Assembly (NCBI GenBank): GCA_002311635.1
Contig: DBZJ01000227.1
Location: 1 to 11,792 of the forward strand
Origin: Syntrophaceae bacterium UBA1163
GTDB taxonomy: Bacteria > Desulfobacterota > BSN033 > UBA1163
Reading direction: 5' to 3'
Length of the DNA stretch: 11,792 nucleotides
The translations under genes and the position numbers were made by a program. Positions 1 to 6,873 of this stretch are shown here, one piece after another (the stretch's first letter is position 1; the number at the start of each line of letters is the position of its first letter). The notes under the pieces are model-generated. The model did no database searches. It worked only from the letters and a program-made list of their open reading frames with translations, and was not told where the DNA came from.

Positions 1-37
1 TGACACAAAGATCATACATTACCTCATAAATTATTCA

Positions 38-66
38 TTGACAGCCCATGCGAACATTTATATGAT
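38..66 (+). promoter_or_regulatory. sigma70-type promoter of the pyrF cluster
   Basis: TTGACA at 38-43 matches the -35 consensus perfectly. After a 17-base spacer, TATGAT at 61-66 matches five of six -10 bases. Transcription would start near 73, giving a leader of about 23 nt before pyrF. It is the only strong promoter seen ahead of the pyrF-rlmB-HAD-sdh run. The role is inferred from sequence only. Confidence 0.72.
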
Positions 67-95
67 ATGGGGCGAAAATTGAGGAATGCTTACTT

Positions 96-812
96 ATGGC
101 CGGCGATCCCAAAGACAAGATCATCTTTGCCCTCGACGTCGAACACTTCACAGAAGCCCAACGTTGGGTGAGGCTCCTGAAGGATCATGTGGGGATTTTT
201 AAGGTAGGGAAGCAGCTCTTCACTCATGCCGGGCCAAAGGTCATTCACATGATCCTCCAGAAGGGCCAGAAAGTCTTTCTCGACCTGAAGTACCACGATA
301 TTCCCAATACCGTGGCCAAGGCAGGCGAGGAAGCCACCAAACTCAATGTGTCCATGTTCAACCTCCATGCCCTCGGAGGGTTTGAAATGATGAAAAAGAC
401 CGTCGAAGCCTCCAGGGCCACAGCCAAGGGTCTTGGCATTCCGAAGCCTCTGATCCTCGCCGTCACCATCCTCACCAGCATGGATGAAAGCGCTTTGAAG
501 GAAGTAGGGGTCCATGGTTCCCTATTGGAGGAAGTGGGACGTCTTGCCTCCTTAGCTTCTAAGGCGGGTGTGGATGGAGTCATTGCTTCCCCTCAAGAAA
601 TCGGGATCATCCGGGAGCGATGTGGAGAAAAATTCCTTATTGTCACCCCGGGCATCCGCGCTCCTTCCGATAAGAAAGATGACCAGAAGAGAACCCTCAC
701 GCCGAAGGAGGCGATCTCTGCGGGGGCAAACTATCTTGTCATCGGCCGACCCATCAAAGAGGCGAAAGATCCACTCGAAGCAGTCCAGAAAATTATCGAG
801 GATATCTCATAA
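96..812 (+). CDS. pyrF: orotidine-5'-phosphate decarboxylase
   Basis: PyrF converts orotidine 5'-monophosphate to UMP, the last step of de novo pyrimidine synthesis, in the cytosol. The 238-residue product has the normal length for the bacterial family. The catalytic Asp-Lys-Asp motif is in DLKYHDIPNT (residues 63-72, with Lys65). The substrate Asp lies in FALDVEH near residue 14, and the phosphate-binding motifs are TPGIR (184-188) and GRPI (217-220), all in the expected order. The ATG at 96 is preceded by GAGGA at 81-85, a slightly long 10-nt spacing, and by a strong promoter at 38-66. It lies 58 bases before rlmB on the same strand, with a palindromic repeat filling the gap. Confidence 0.97.
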   Translation: MAGDPKDKIIFALDVEHFTEAQRWVRLLKDHVGIFKVGKQLFTHAGPKVIHMILQKGQKVFLDLKYHDIPNTVAKAGEEATKLNVSMFNLHALGGFEMMKKTVEASRATAKGLGIPKPLILAVTILTSMDESALKEVGVHGSLLEEVGRLASLASKAGVDGVIASPQEIGIIRERCGEKFLIVTPGIRAPSDKKDDQKRTLTPKEAISAGANYLVIGRPIKEAKDPLEAVQKIIEDIS

Positions 813-820
813 GTCAAAGC

Positions 821-868
821 CCCCTCACCCCATCCCTCTCCCCGATGGGGAGAGGGGAGGGTGAGGGG
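821..868 (+). repeat. palindromic repeat between pyrF and rlmB
   Basis: Two 10-bp perfect stems stack on each other: 821-830 with 859-868, and 834-843 with 847-856. They are separated by a small CAT/GA internal loop and capped by GAT. The arms are C- and G-rich (CCCCTCACCC / GGGTGAGGGG). It resembles REP-like elements that are dispersed in many bacterial genomes. It fills nearly the whole pyrF-rlmB spacer, and its right arm overlaps the rlmB ribosome binding site. No T tract follows, so a simple intrinsic terminator is unlikely. Confidence 0.88.
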
Positions 869-870
869 CG

Positions 871-1617
871 ATGGTACAAGTCATTTACGGAATTCATCCT
901 GTCGAAGAGGCATTGAAATCGTCTCACGTCCAAATTGAAAAGATCCTGGTCGGCACCCGAACCCCCAATCCTCCGCTTCAGTCGATCCTCCATTTAGCCA
1001 ATAAAATGAAAATCCCTGTGACGCTCACGACCAGGGAATCCCTGGAAGGCATGACAAAAGGGGGCGTTCACCAGAATGTCGTGGGTCTCATTAAGGAAAC
1101 GCCATATGCCGATCTTGGTGAGATTTTCTCCGCTTCGAAGAAGGAAGGGACAAAATCACTTTTCCTCATCCTCGACGGCATCCAGGATCCGCAGAATTTT
1201 GGGTCCCTTATTCGGACGGCGTCAGGATGTGGCGTCCACGGGATCATCATCCCGAAAGACAGGTCTGTCGGAATCACCTCCGCGGTAGTCAAGGCTTCTG
1301 CTGGAGCGGCTGCGCATGTTCCGATTGCGAGAGCCGTGAACATCGCTGTCACCATCGATCTCCTCAAAAAAGAGGGGATCTGGGTCTACGGCGCCTCAGG
1401 GGAAGCAAAAGATTTGATCTACCAGCTCGATCTCGACACGGATCTGGCCGTCGTCATCGGTGCGGAAGGGAAAGGGATCAGACCCCTGGTGAAGAAAAAG
1501 TGTGATCGGCTCTTTTCCATTCCTATGAAAGGACCTCTCTCCTCCTTCAACGCTTCGGTATCCGGGGGGATGATCCTTTACGAAGTTATGCGCCAGCGAT
1601 ATCGCCCGTTAGAGTGA
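871..1617 (+). CDS. rlmB: 23S rRNA 2'-O-ribose methyltransferase, RlmB/TrmH family
   Basis: This is a SPOUT-class methyltransferase that uses S-adenosylmethionine to methylate a ribose 2'-OH. RlmB methylates G2251 of 23S rRNA. The 248-residue length fits RlmB. The N-terminus (IYGIHPVEEAL, 5-15) is typical of the substrate-binding domain. The SpoU motifs follow in order: motif 1 at 102-116 (DGIQDPQNFGSLIRT), motif 2 at 195-203 (VIGAEGKGI) and motif 3 at 217-231 (IPM-G-SSFNASVS). Motif 3 has Phe where Leu is usual. The start is supported by homology. Its Shine-Dalgarno (GAGG, 863-866) lies in the right arm of the preceding hairpin. Exact target specificity (rRNA or tRNA) cannot be settled from sequence, but the N-terminal domain favours RlmB. 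Confidence 0.92.
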   Translation: MVQVIYGIHPVEEALKSSHVQIEKILVGTRTPNPPLQSILHLANKMKIPVTLTTRESLEGMTKGGVHQNVVGLIKETPYADLGEIFSASKKEGTKSLFLILDGIQDPQNFGSLIRTASGCGVHGIIIPKDRSVGITSAVVKASAGAAAHVPIARAVNIAVTIDLLKKEGIWVYGASGEAKDLIYQLDLDTDLAVVIGAEGKGIRPLVKKKCDRLFSIPMKGPLSSFNASVSGGMILYEVMRQRYRPLE

Positions 1618-1686
1618 AAAACAGACCATGAACGATGGACAACGAACTGTTCATCGTTTAAAATTTAGCGTTCACCGTTCTAACGA

Positions 1687-1712
1687 AACCGGCATCGTTA
1701 CCCTTGCCGGTT
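1687..1712 (+). repeat. hairpin in the rlmB-HAD spacer
   Basis: AACCGGCA at 1687-1694 pairs perfectly with TGCCGGTT at 1705-1712 around a 10-base loop. Just upstream, 1633-1659 holds a second, imperfect inverted repeat built from AACGATG/CATCGTT-type units. These resemble low-complexity intergenic repeats found in some deltaproteobacterial genomes. The hairpin could mark the end of the rlmB transcript, but no T run follows, so a terminator call is not supported. Confidence 0.55.
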
Positions 1713-1745
1713 GACCTTACACCTCTATTTTCCAATTAGGTAGAT

Positions 1746-2219
1746 ATGATGATCACCATTCCCAAACCAGGTCAGAGCAATTTAGAGATTGAATTTATCC
1801 TCATCGACTTCGAGGGGACCCTTGCTTCGGACCGGCGGGTTCACCCCAAGGCAAAGGATAAGATCAACCTGCTTTCCAAACGAACCAAAATCTACATCCT
1901 GACAGCAGAAGAGAAGGAACGGGTGGAAGAAGTTCTGCGAAAAGTCAAAGCCGAGATCATCTACCTAACCCAAGGAGAATCCTCGCAGAAAAAATTGGAC
2001 TTATTGCGCCGACTCGGACCGAGCAGGACAGTTGCCATTGGAAATGGAATGGACGACGTCTCCATGGTCGAGGAGGCTGGTTTGGGCGTCTGCGTCTTAG
2101 GAAAAGAAGGAACCTCATCAGAAGCGATGAAGAAGGCGGACGTGGTTTTTATGAATATTCTGGATGCTCTCGACTTTCTGCTGAAACCGCTCCGTCAGAA
2201 AGCCACACTGGGTAAATGA
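1746..2219 (+). CDS. HAD-superfamily protein, soluble P-type-ATPase-like phosphatase
   Basis: The 157-residue product is a minimal HAD fold without a large cap domain. Motif I is DFEGT (residues 21-25), with Asp21 as nucleophile. The second position is Glu rather than the Asp of typical HAD phosphatases. Motif II is ILTAE (Thr53), the motif III lysine is probably Lys82 or Lys83, and motif IV is GNGMDD (99-104). This pattern resembles the group described as soluble P-type ATPase-like proteins. The substrate is unknown. ATG codons lie at 1746 and 1749 and only a weak AGG precedes them, so either may be used. It sits between rlmB and the sdh genes, 129 and 116 bases away, so a functional link is not obvious. 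Confidence 0.85.
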   Translation: MMITIPKPGQSNLEIEFILIDFEGTLASDRRVHPKAKDKINLLSKRTKIYILTAEEKERVEEVLRKVKAEIIYLTQGESSQKKLDLLRRLGPSRTVAIGNGMDDVSMVEEAGLGVCVLGKEGTSSEAMKKADVVFMNILDALDFLLKPLRQKATLGK

Positions 2220-2220
2220 A

Positions 2221-2300
2221 GGGTTCAAGGGGTCTAGGGTCCAAGGGGTCTAGTGAAATGACTACATAGAAAACCTTAGGAATAAAGATTCCTTGAACCC
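2221..2300 (+). repeat. inverted repeat before the Sdh anchor gene
   Basis: GGGTTCAAGG at 2221-2230 pairs perfectly with CCTTGAACCC at 2291-2300. A small internal hairpin (GGAAT 2279-2283 with ATTCC 2288-2292) lies inside. Further degenerate units (GGGTCCAAGG, ACCCTTGAATCC, CGAACCCT) extend over about 2221-2326. The element fills most of the 116-base spacer and is built of GGGTTC/GAACCC-like words, unlike the repeats in neighbouring spacers. Confidence 0.7.
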
Positions 2301-2335
2301 ACGAACCCTTGAATCCTCGAACCCTGGGGTGAAAA

Positions 2336-2635
2336 ATGTTTCCTTACTATTTCGTACGATTCAGCGGCCCTTTGCTCCTCATTCTGGTAGGACTAAAAAT
2401 CCTTTCAGGCTATTCCTTAGTGGGAAGGATTCAGGGAGCCTCCTGGCTCTCAACGCTACATACCAATAGAGCCCTCGACCTCGTCCTCCTCTTTGTTTTT
2501 ATCTTTCATGCCCTTTACGGGCTTCGACTCTTTCTGATCGATTTGGGCATGGTGAAAAAAGAAAAAGCTTTGTTCTGGACCTCCACCATCATCAGCGCCG
2601 GATTATTCGTTTTCTCCTACATCTATTTTTTCTGA
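2336..2635 (+). CDS. succinate dehydrogenase/fumarate reductase cytochrome b-type anchor
   Basis: This 99-residue protein is almost entirely hydrophobic, with three predicted membrane helices at about 10-28, 47-68 and 79-98. Helix 2 contains FHALYGLRLFLIDLG (57-71). It resembles the His-x3-Gly-x-Arg...Asp signature of SdhC/SdhD anchors, with His58 a likely heme ligand. His42 lies just before that helix. The adjacent sdhA and sdhB genes support the role of tethering the dehydrogenase to the membrane and passing electrons to or from quinone. The ATG at 2336 is preceded by GGGGTGA. Only one anchor is encoded here, although three-helix anchors normally come in pairs. Whether it is SdhC- or SdhD-like is unclear. 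Confidence 0.8.
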   Translation: MFPYYFVRFSGPLLLILVGLKILSGYSLVGRIQGASWLSTLHTNRALDLVLLFVFIFHALYGLRLFLIDLGMVKKEKALFWTSTIISAGLFVFSYIYFF

Positions 2636-2644
2636 AGCTCCTCA

Positions 2645-2723
2645 AAATCCCGCTCTCTCCCCCTTTATCAAAGGGAGAGTTAATTCTCTCCTCCCTTTAC
2701 GAAAGGGAGGTTGGGAGGGATTT
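2645..2723 (+). repeat. double-hairpin repeat between the anchor gene and sdhA
   Basis: An outer pair, AAATCCC (2645-2651) with GGGATTT (2717-2723), encloses two hairpins. The first is an imperfect CTCTC..CCCTTT / AAAGGGAGAG stem at about 2654-2679. The second is a perfect 9-bp CCTCCCTTT/AAAGGGAGG stem with loop ACG (about 2690-2710). The structure ends 18 bases before the sdhA start. It is a repeat of the dispersed palindromic kind and could also stabilise or attenuate the sdh mRNA, which is speculation. Confidence 0.82.
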
Positions 2724-2741
2724 AGAACTTAAAGGTTTCAA

Positions 2742-4445
2742 ATGGAAATTCTTTCTCACGACATTCTCATTATTGGCGGAGGTCTGGCAGGGCTGAGGGC
2801 GGCCATCGAGGCCAAAAGATCCGGCCGGGATGTGGCAATTCTTTCTAAAGTCCATCCTCTGCGATCCCACTCCGTGGCAGCTCAAGGCGGAATCAACGCC
2901 GCCCTGGGGAACGCGTCTACTCCGGCCAAAGACACCTGGGAGAACCACGCCTTTGATACGATAAAAGGAAGCGACTATTTAGCCGACCAGGATGCCGTCG
3001 AAGCCATGTGCCGGGAAGCCATGGAGCGCGTGATCGAGATGGAGCACTGGGGGACTCTTTTCTCGCGTACCGAAGATGGCAAAATCGCCCAGAGACCTTT
3101 TGGTGGCGCCGGCTTCCCGCGGGCATGCTATGCCGCGGATCGGACGGGTCACAACCTGCTGCACACTCTATATGAGCAGGTCGTTGGTTTACGGATTCCT
3201 GTCTACGAGGAATGGTATGCTCTTTCTCTCGTTATTCAGGAGGGAAGATGTGTCGGTGCACTCTGCCTCCATTTTTTCGAGGGGAGGATTGTCCCTTTCC
3301 GAGCGAAGGCTATTATCCTTGCCACAGGAGGCTATGGTCGAATCTATCTCAGGTCCACCAACGCCGTGATTAACACCGGAAGCGGCAGCTTCTTGGCTTA
3401 CCAGGCGGGCATCGCTCTTGAGGATATGGAGTTTATCCAATTCCACCCTACCAGCCTTTATGGAACGAATATCTTGATTACGGAAGGAGCAAGAGGGGAA
3501 GGAGGATACCTGATCAACGCGAGAGGCGAACGATTCATGGAACGATACGCCCCTCATCTGATGGAGCTTGGTCCCCGGGATATTGTTGCCAGGGGCACCC
3601 AGACAGAGATCGATCAAGGGCGGGGCTTTGAAGGAGGATATGTACACCTCGATCTCCGGCACCTGGGAAGGGAGAAAATCATGGAACGCCTCCCCGGAAT
3701 CCGCCAGATCACCGTGGACTTTGCAGGAGTGGACCCGATTTTGGAGTCAATCCCGATTCAGCCCGCCCAACATTATTCCATGGGAGGAATTCCGACGAAT
3801 GCGGATGGCGAGACAGAACTTCCCGGCCTTTTTGCAGCCGGCGAATGTGCCTGTGTGAGCGTCCATGGAGCTAATCGCCTGGGCGGAAACTCCCTCTTAG
3901 AAACTTTGGTCTTTGGAGAACGGGCCGGGAGGAAAGCTGCCGAACAGGCGGGGAAAGAAAAAAAGATTCCTGAGGAGATGATCTTCCGGGAGCGCTTGGG
4001 GGCATTTCAATCCAGACTTGATGGAATTTTTGGGCGGAAAGGAGAAGAACCGAGTTTTCTCATTCGGGATGAGATGAAGGCCATGATGACTTCTCGGGTT
4101 GGGATCTTCCGGGAAGAATCTGGCTTACTCGCAGCAAGAGGGAAGATACAAGAGTTGAAAAAGAGATTTCTGAAAACCGGACTCAAGCAGAAAGGCCTGG
4201 CCTTCAATAACGAGCTCGTTCAACACTGGGAGCTGGAGGGAATGCTCCACCTCGCAGAGGCAATCGTGGAGGGAGCTTTGGCAAGAAAGGAAAGCCGCGG
4301 TTCCCATTTTAGGGCGGACTATCCAAAACGGGACGATGAGCATTGGCTTCGTCATACCTTAGCCTTCAAGACAGAAGAAGGAGTAAGGCTCGATTATAAA
4401 AAGGTATCCATCACGTCGTATCCGCCAAAAGAAAGGACCTATTAA
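2742..4445 (+). CDS. sdhA: succinate dehydrogenase/fumarate reductase flavoprotein subunit
   Basis: This is the FAD-bearing catalytic subunit that interconverts succinate and fumarate. The 567 residues fit the family. The FAD dinucleotide fold is at the N-terminus (GGGLAG, 12-17). His43 in [10 protein letters not shown] is the expected covalent FAD attachment site. Active-site elements follow: QFHPT (His235), TEGARGEGG (247-255), LGPRD (Arg279, the proton-shuttle position), HYSMGG (His344) and [12 protein letters not shown] (Arg379). The covalent His and the anchor gene indicate a membrane-bound quinone-linked enzyme rather than a soluble fumarate reductase. Direction (SDH or FRD) cannot be read from sequence. 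The stop is followed directly by the sdhB ribosome binding site, so the two are co-transcribed. Confidence 0.96.
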   Translation: MEILSHDILIIGGGLAGLRAAIEAKRSGRDVAILSKVHPLRSHSVAAQGGINAALGNASTPAKDTWENHAFDTIKGSDYLADQDAVEAMCREAMERVIEMEHWGTLFSRTEDGKIAQRPFGGAGFPRACYAADRTGHNLLHTLYEQVVGLRIPVYEEWYALSLVIQEGRCVGALCLHFFEGRIVPFRAKAIILATGGYGRIYLRSTNAVINTGSGSFLAYQAGIALEDMEFIQFHPTSLYGTNILITEGARGEGGYLINARGERFMERYAPHLMELGPRDIVARGTQTEIDQGRGFEGGYVHLDLRHLGREKIMERLPGIRQITVDFAGVDPILESIPIQPAQHYSMGGIPTNADGETELPGLFAAGECACVSVHGANRLGGNSLLETLVFGERAGRKAAEQAGKEKKIPEEMIFRERLGAFQSRLDGIFGRKGEEPSFLIRDEMKAMMTSRVGIFREESGLLAARGKIQELKKRFLKTGLKQKGLAFNNELVQHWELEGMLHLAEAIVEGALARKESRGSHFRADYPKRDDEHWLRHTLAFKTEEGVRLDYKKVSITSYPPKERTY

Positions 4446-4474
4446 AGGAGTTTTAAGTTCAAAGTTCAAGACCA
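4444..4474 (+). repeat. tandem AAGTTCA repeat between sdhB RBS and start
   Basis: A good Shine-Dalgarno, AAAGGAG, lies at 4444-4450. The sdhB ATG at 4475 is 24 bases away, too far for normal initiation. Between them are two exact tandem copies of AAGTTCA (4455-4461 and 4462-4468). Removing these 14 bases would give a normal 10-base spacing. An in-frame stop at 4454-4456 rules out an upstream start. Confidence 0.65.
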
Positions 4475-5230
4475 ATGAAGCCCAATCTTCTGACATTGAG
4501 AATTCAACGCTTTAATAAAGAAAAAGATCCTTCCGGGTGGATTGAACCCTTTGAGGTGGAGGTTCGGAAGGGAATGAATCTTCTGGAGGCTTTGCTACGT
4601 ATTCAAGACGAGCAAGACCGGGGACTCGCTTTTCGTTACTCCTGCAGAGGAGCTGTATGCGGCTCCTGTGCCATGCGAGTCAATGGTAAAGATGTCCTGG
4701 CCTGCCGAACTCATGTCGAAGACCTTCTGGAAAAACCCGCCCTGATTGAACCCCTTCCACTCTTCCCGGTGACTCGAGACCTCATCGTCGATATGTCCGC
4801 ATTTTTCGATCGCTATCGGAAAATGGAGCCTTATCTCCAAGCAAAACCGATCTCCCCACAAGTGGAATATCCGATGGAAGAAGAGAAGCGTAAGGAGATC
4901 GATCCCTACATCAACTGCATCCTCTGCGGCATCTGTTTCGGAACTTGCCCTGCCTTTGAAAAGGACTCCGAATTCTTAGGGCCTGCCATGCTGGCCAAGG
5001 CTTATCGTTTTCTCGTCGATCCGAGGGATAGAAGGAATGAAGAAATCCTGAGAGCGGTGAACCATCAACAAGGGGTGTGGGGCTGCAAGACCGTCTTTAA
5101 CTGCGTGAAGGTCTGCCCAAAGCAGGTCCCTCCCACGTATGCCATTGTCAAAATGAGAAATAGAGTCCTGTGGTATCGAATCCGGCATCTCATCTCGCCA
5201 TCTCAACCTTTCGGGAGATTTTTCTCTTGA
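4475..5230 (+). CDS. sdhB: succinate dehydrogenase/fumarate reductase iron-sulfur subunit
   Basis: This subunit carries electrons between the flavin in SdhA and the membrane quinone site through three clusters. The 251 residues show an N-terminal ferredoxin domain with Cys57, 62, 65 and 77 (C-x4-C-x2-C-x11-C, for [2Fe-2S]). The C-terminal domain has C148-x2-C151-x2-C154-x3-C158-P and a second set, Cys204, 210 and 214 (CKTVFNCVKVCP). Together these give one [4Fe-4S] and one [3Fe-4S] cluster in the standard assignment. The C-terminus is basic and ends without a membrane helix. It is the third gene of an anchor-A-B order. The ribosome binding site is unusually far from the ATG. The promoter of the next gene overlaps its stop codon. 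Confidence 0.95.
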   Translation: MKPNLLTLRIQRFNKEKDPSGWIEPFEVEVRKGMNLLEALLRIQDEQDRGLAFRYSCRGAVCGSCAMRVNGKDVLACRTHVEDLLEKPALIEPLPLFPVTRDLIVDMSAFFDRYRKMEPYLQAKPISPQVEYPMEEEKRKEIDPYINCILCGICFGTCPAFEKDSEFLGPAMLAKAYRFLVDPRDRRNEEILRAVNHQQGVWGCKTVFNCVKVCPKQVPPTYAIVKMRNRVLWYRIRHLISPSQPFGRFFS

Positions 5231-5255
5231 CAGTTAATCGAGTTAAGAGTATTTT
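5227..5255 (+). promoter_or_regulatory. probable promoter of the hydrolase gene
   Basis: TTGACA at 5227-5232 is a perfect -35 box. After 17 bases, TATTTT at 5250-5255 matches four of six -10 positions. The -35 box contains the TGA stop of sdhB. Transcription would start near 5262, leaving a leader of about 63 nt before the ATG at 5325. It would let the hydrolase gene be expressed apart from the sdh genes. Confidence 0.5.
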
Positions 5256-5324
5256 CCCCTCGTGTTTTCCCGATCTCGCCTCGTCAGGCTCATTGGAAAG
5301 GGGGAACCGATTATCATAACAAAA

Positions 5325-6167
5325 ATGGTAAAGAAGCATGTCGCTTTCCGTTGGAGTCTTGCCAGCATCACAATCTTTGCAATATGGCTCTTAGGATCTT
5401 CGGCATTTTCGGCCGAGGCCGTTTCATTCAAGGGAACAACCAAAACTGCGAATTATGTCCTTGTGAAATTGACAGGGAAATTAACGAGACCCCAGGGCAA
5501 CGGACCATTTCCTGCTGTGGTGCTGATGCATGGTTGTGCCGGGATTCTCAAGTATAATGAAGTCTGGGCGGAGAGGCTCACGACATGGGGCTATGTGACC
5601 TTGCAACTGGACAGTTTAGGGCCCCGTGGCCAGTCGGACATTTGCGCTAATATTTACGATGTCGCCTTCCAGGTTCGAGCCCGGGATGCTTATGATGCCA
5701 AAGCCTACCTTGGCGGGCTACCATTTGTAGATCGCAATCGGATAGCGGTAATGGGATGGTCGCACGGAGGAATTGCAACTCTCTGCTCGGTTAGTAATTC
5801 AAATTGGGATGCTTGGACCGCGCTTATCCGGACGGACCTTCCTCGGAAGAAAGAAGATCCGTTTCGGGCAGCCGTCGCTTTTTATCCGTATTGCATAGAA
5901 GAACTGAAGGATTCAAATGCGCCCCTCCTGATTTTGGCCGGGGAGTTGGATAACTGGTGTCCGGCGGCTTTTTGCCAGGACAACATGCCGAGAGGGAAGC
6001 CTCGAAATGAAATCATCTTAAAGGTTTATCCTGGTGCCCACCATTGTTTCGACTGGGAGGGGGTAGATTTAGTGACAGCGGACGGGCACCGGGTGCTTTA
6101 CAACCGAGAGGCTCTTGCCGACTCGATCGTCCAGGTGAGGGAATTTCTGGCGAAACACTTGAAATAG
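5325..6167 (+). CDS. exported dienelactone-hydrolase-family alpha/beta hydrolase
   Basis: From the ATG at 5325 the product has 280 residues. The N-terminus is a classical signal peptide: basic MVKKH, a hydrophobic core at about 9-25, and a likely cleavage after AEA at residue 32. Export to the periplasm or outside is expected. The alpha/beta-hydrolase landmarks are VVLMHGCAG (65-73, oxyanion region), nucleophile Ser146 in GWSHGG, Asp209 in AGELDN, and His240 in GAHHCFD. Classical dienelactone hydrolases use Cys as nucleophile, so Ser here suggests a general esterase or another hydrolase, and the substrate is unknown. A longer reading from a GTG at 5262 lacks a ribosome binding site and would bury the signal peptide. 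GGGGG at about 5300-5304 is rather far from the ATG. It converges with the lipoprotein gene, 59 bases on. Confidence 0.85.
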   Translation: MVKKHVAFRWSLASITIFAIWLLGSSAFSAEAVSFKGTTKTANYVLVKLTGKLTRPQGNGPFPAVVLMHGCAGILKYNEVWAERLTTWGYVTLQLDSLGPRGQSDICANIYDVAFQVRARDAYDAKAYLGGLPFVDRNRIAVMGWSHGGIATLCSVSNSNWDAWTALIRTDLPRKKEDPFRAAVAFYPYCIEELKDSNAPLLILAGELDNWCPAAFCQDNMPRGKPRNEIILKVYPGAHHCFDWEGVDLVTADGHRVLYNREALADSIVQVREFLAKHLK

Positions 6168-6226
6168 AAAGAGTGGCAAACGAATAACACGTCCATCCCC
6201 TTGTCCCCGTTTCACGTCACATCATC

Positions 6227-6865
6227 TTATTCATAGACCCTTGTCTCAATTCTGACGTAAGAGACATAAAAGAGTTCACACGAGCCATTGCCCGTGTCCG
6301 TTCTTGACAGGCTTGTGTTCCAGCCGACCGTCCGGCCTTTAGACGTCCCTCGCAAATTGACCAGGAAGCCTTTTAGAACGACCCGATCTTTTCTCTTAAT
6401 CGCTTCGACCGCCCGGCGAATATTTTCGGTCGCCGGAATGATATGGTTATTGGAGGAGTGGGAAAGGATGTAGTAGTTGCCCACCGGACTTCCCTCTCTC
6501 CATCGATAATTGTACCAGCGACTATCCTGACTGTAGGTGATATATCTCCCGTTTTCGGGTTCCGCCAGTTTTCCCCAGACAAGGGCCAAATCCATCGGTG
6601 AGATCTCCCCGTCCCAACCCGAGGAATAGCTTTCCTTGCTGACCACCATTCCCGATAGTTTGTATTCTGCCAAAGGGATCATCGTAAAGTGGCCACTCTT
6701 GAAGTCCTTAACAATAGGCTCATCGGATGTGCAGGAGGTCTGGATGGGATCTTGCGAGGTATCGATTTTATCGAGGTCTATCCCCGTAGGAGTCGGCCGG
6801 TTGCATCCGGACAAAGAACAGACAAACGAAATAATTAAGATAAGCGAAGAACAAGCGAATCTCAT
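6227..6865 (-). CDS. predicted lipoprotein of unknown function
   Basis: The 212-residue product begins with a hydrophobic signal and a lipobox, LSGC (residues 18-21), so Cys21 is the likely lipidated residue after signal peptidase II cleavage. The mature part is hydrophilic and soluble-looking. Distinct stretches include ALVWGKLAEPENG, DSRWYNYRW, SSNNHIIPATENI and a C-terminal GNGSCELFYV. The spacing of these aromatic and polar patches looks like a conserved domain, and I recall similar uncharacterised proteins in related bacteria, but I cannot name a function. GGGGA just ahead of the ATG serves as ribosome binding site. It starts 8 bases after the stop of the lysine-rich micro-protein, implying one transcript. 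An OB-like or nuclease role would be a guess. Confidence 0.85.
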   Translation of the reverse strand: MRFACSSLILIISFVCSLSGCNRPTPTGIDLDKIDTSQDPIQTSCTSDEPIVKDFKSGHFTMIPLAEYKLSGMVVSKESYSSGWDGEISPMDLALVWGKLAEPENGRYITYSQDSRWYNYRWREGSPVGNYYILSHSSNNHIIPATENIRRAVEAIKRKDRVVLKGFLVNLRGTSKGRTVGWNTSLSRTDTGNGSCELFYVSYVRIETRVYE

Positions 6866-6873
6866 TCCCCAAC

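Noticed and set aside
813..870. Intrinsic terminator after pyrF
   Set aside because: The hairpin is strong, but no T run follows on either strand and rlmB starts immediately, so a dispersed repeat explains it better.
3189..3662. 157-codon minus-strand ORF inside sdhA
   Set aside because: It is antisense to a strongly conserved part of sdhA and resembles no family, so it is a shadow of sdhA codon bias.
5262..5324. N-terminal extension of the hydrolase from a GTG at 5262
   Set aside because: No ribosome binding site precedes it, it coincides with the predicted transcription start, and it would place 21 residues ahead of a clear signal peptide.
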